Positions 58,967 to 59,125 of a DNA stretch of 59,125 bases are shown piece after piece. Origin of the DNA: Peptococcaceae bacterium (lineage in GTDB: Bacteria; Bacillota; Peptococcia; DRI-13; PHAD01); contig JANLFJ010000018.1 in the NCBI GenBank assembly GCA_024655825.1, positions 1 to 59,125 of the forward strand, given 5' to 3'. The notes beneath the pieces were generated by a model. The model saw only the letters and a list, made by a program, of their open reading frames with translations, searched no databases and was not told where the DNA came from. Position 1 is the first letter of the stretch; each line of letters starts with the position of its first letter. The position numbers and the translations under genes were made by a program.

Positions 58967-59125
58967 GACGCAACTACCTCCCAAAGTCGATATAATAAAA
59001 ACCATAATAGATAATTGATTAATATATTCTTCCAAAGATTATGTAATCCTTCTGTATTTTTTATTTTATTACCCGAGTTTGGCGACATATTTTACCAAAC
59101 CCTTATAAATCACGGATACACGGCT

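Noticed and set aside
1-59125. CRISPR arrays, insertion sequences or rRNA genes
   Set aside because: No regularly spaced repeat array, transposase frame or rRNA-like sequence was seen; the only recombinases are the two tyrosine enzymes.

Overview
The window joins the greater part of a prophage (bases 1 to about 35.9 kb) to chromosome of a spore-forming, low-GC Gram-positive bacterium. SpoIVA, SpoIIP, a HepS-like/HepT pair, PlsY, Der, a pyruvoyl AdoMet decarboxylase, tandem DUF3189 genes and a DUF512 radical SAM protein beside der point to a clostridial anaerobe of the Desulfotomaculum/Pelotomaculum (Peptococcaceae) type. That placement is inferred from gene content, not from a database search. 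GTG and TTG start codons are common.

Prophage, late module (bases 1-16593, all minus strand, transcribed toward base 1). It encodes a contractile-tailed (myovirus) particle. In order of transcription: small terminase, GpA-type large terminase, gpW-like joiner, portal, a prohead protease fused to the major capsid protein, DUF2190 capsid protein, neck proteins, sheath, tube, tail chaperone with a -1 frameshift extension, tape measure, LysM-like gpX, gpD hub, gpV-like, gpU-like, gp25/W, baseplate J, gpI and the start of the tail fibre. The lysis genes and the far attachment site must lie left of base 1. A HicAB toxin-antitoxin cassette with its own promoter and terminator sits in the opposite orientation between the late-gene regulator and the small terminase.

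Prophage, early module (17563-33618, minus strand). It runs from a lambda-like genetic switch (CI-like and Cro-like genes divergent around three operators) through many tiny zinc-ribbon ORFs. It then carries a replication set (PolA-type polymerase, DUF2815 ssDNA-binding protein, DUF2800 nuclease, VapE primase-helicase, SNF2 helicase, VRR-NUC nuclease), an internal second tyrosine recombinase preceded by a structured RNA or terminator, a DUF5664 nucleotide hydrolase and a phage-borne radical SAM enzyme, and ends with an ArpU-like late regulator. CI, an ImmA-type peptidase and the integrase are on the plus strand at the right end. The integrase abuts tRNA-Leu, the last gene of a seven-tRNA operon, which is therefore the probable attachment gene.

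Chromosome (36-59 kb). After the tRNA operon (Pro-Glu-Asp-Thr-Tyr-Gln-Leu) come: an unrecognised 287-residue protein; a minus-strand group with HepS-like protein, HepT, CheR and a large FtsA-like ATPase; AdoMet decarboxylase; a second tRNA-Pro; the threonine genes (ACT regulator, hom, thrB); spoIVA; a sporulation/envelope/GTPase block (DUF1614 protein, spoIIP, two DUF3189 genes, DUF512 protein, der, plsY, gpsA); oligoendopeptidase F; dUTPase; a 38-codon ORF; and a soluble chemoreceptor.

The observations most worth following are the tandem slippery heptamers in the tail chaperone, the phage radical SAM/DUF5664 pair, the HicAB cassette with four TTACGTAA boxes, the structured RNA before the internal recombinase, the TGTAG repeat cluster at the VapE 3' end, and the FtsA-like protein with a long C-terminal extension.
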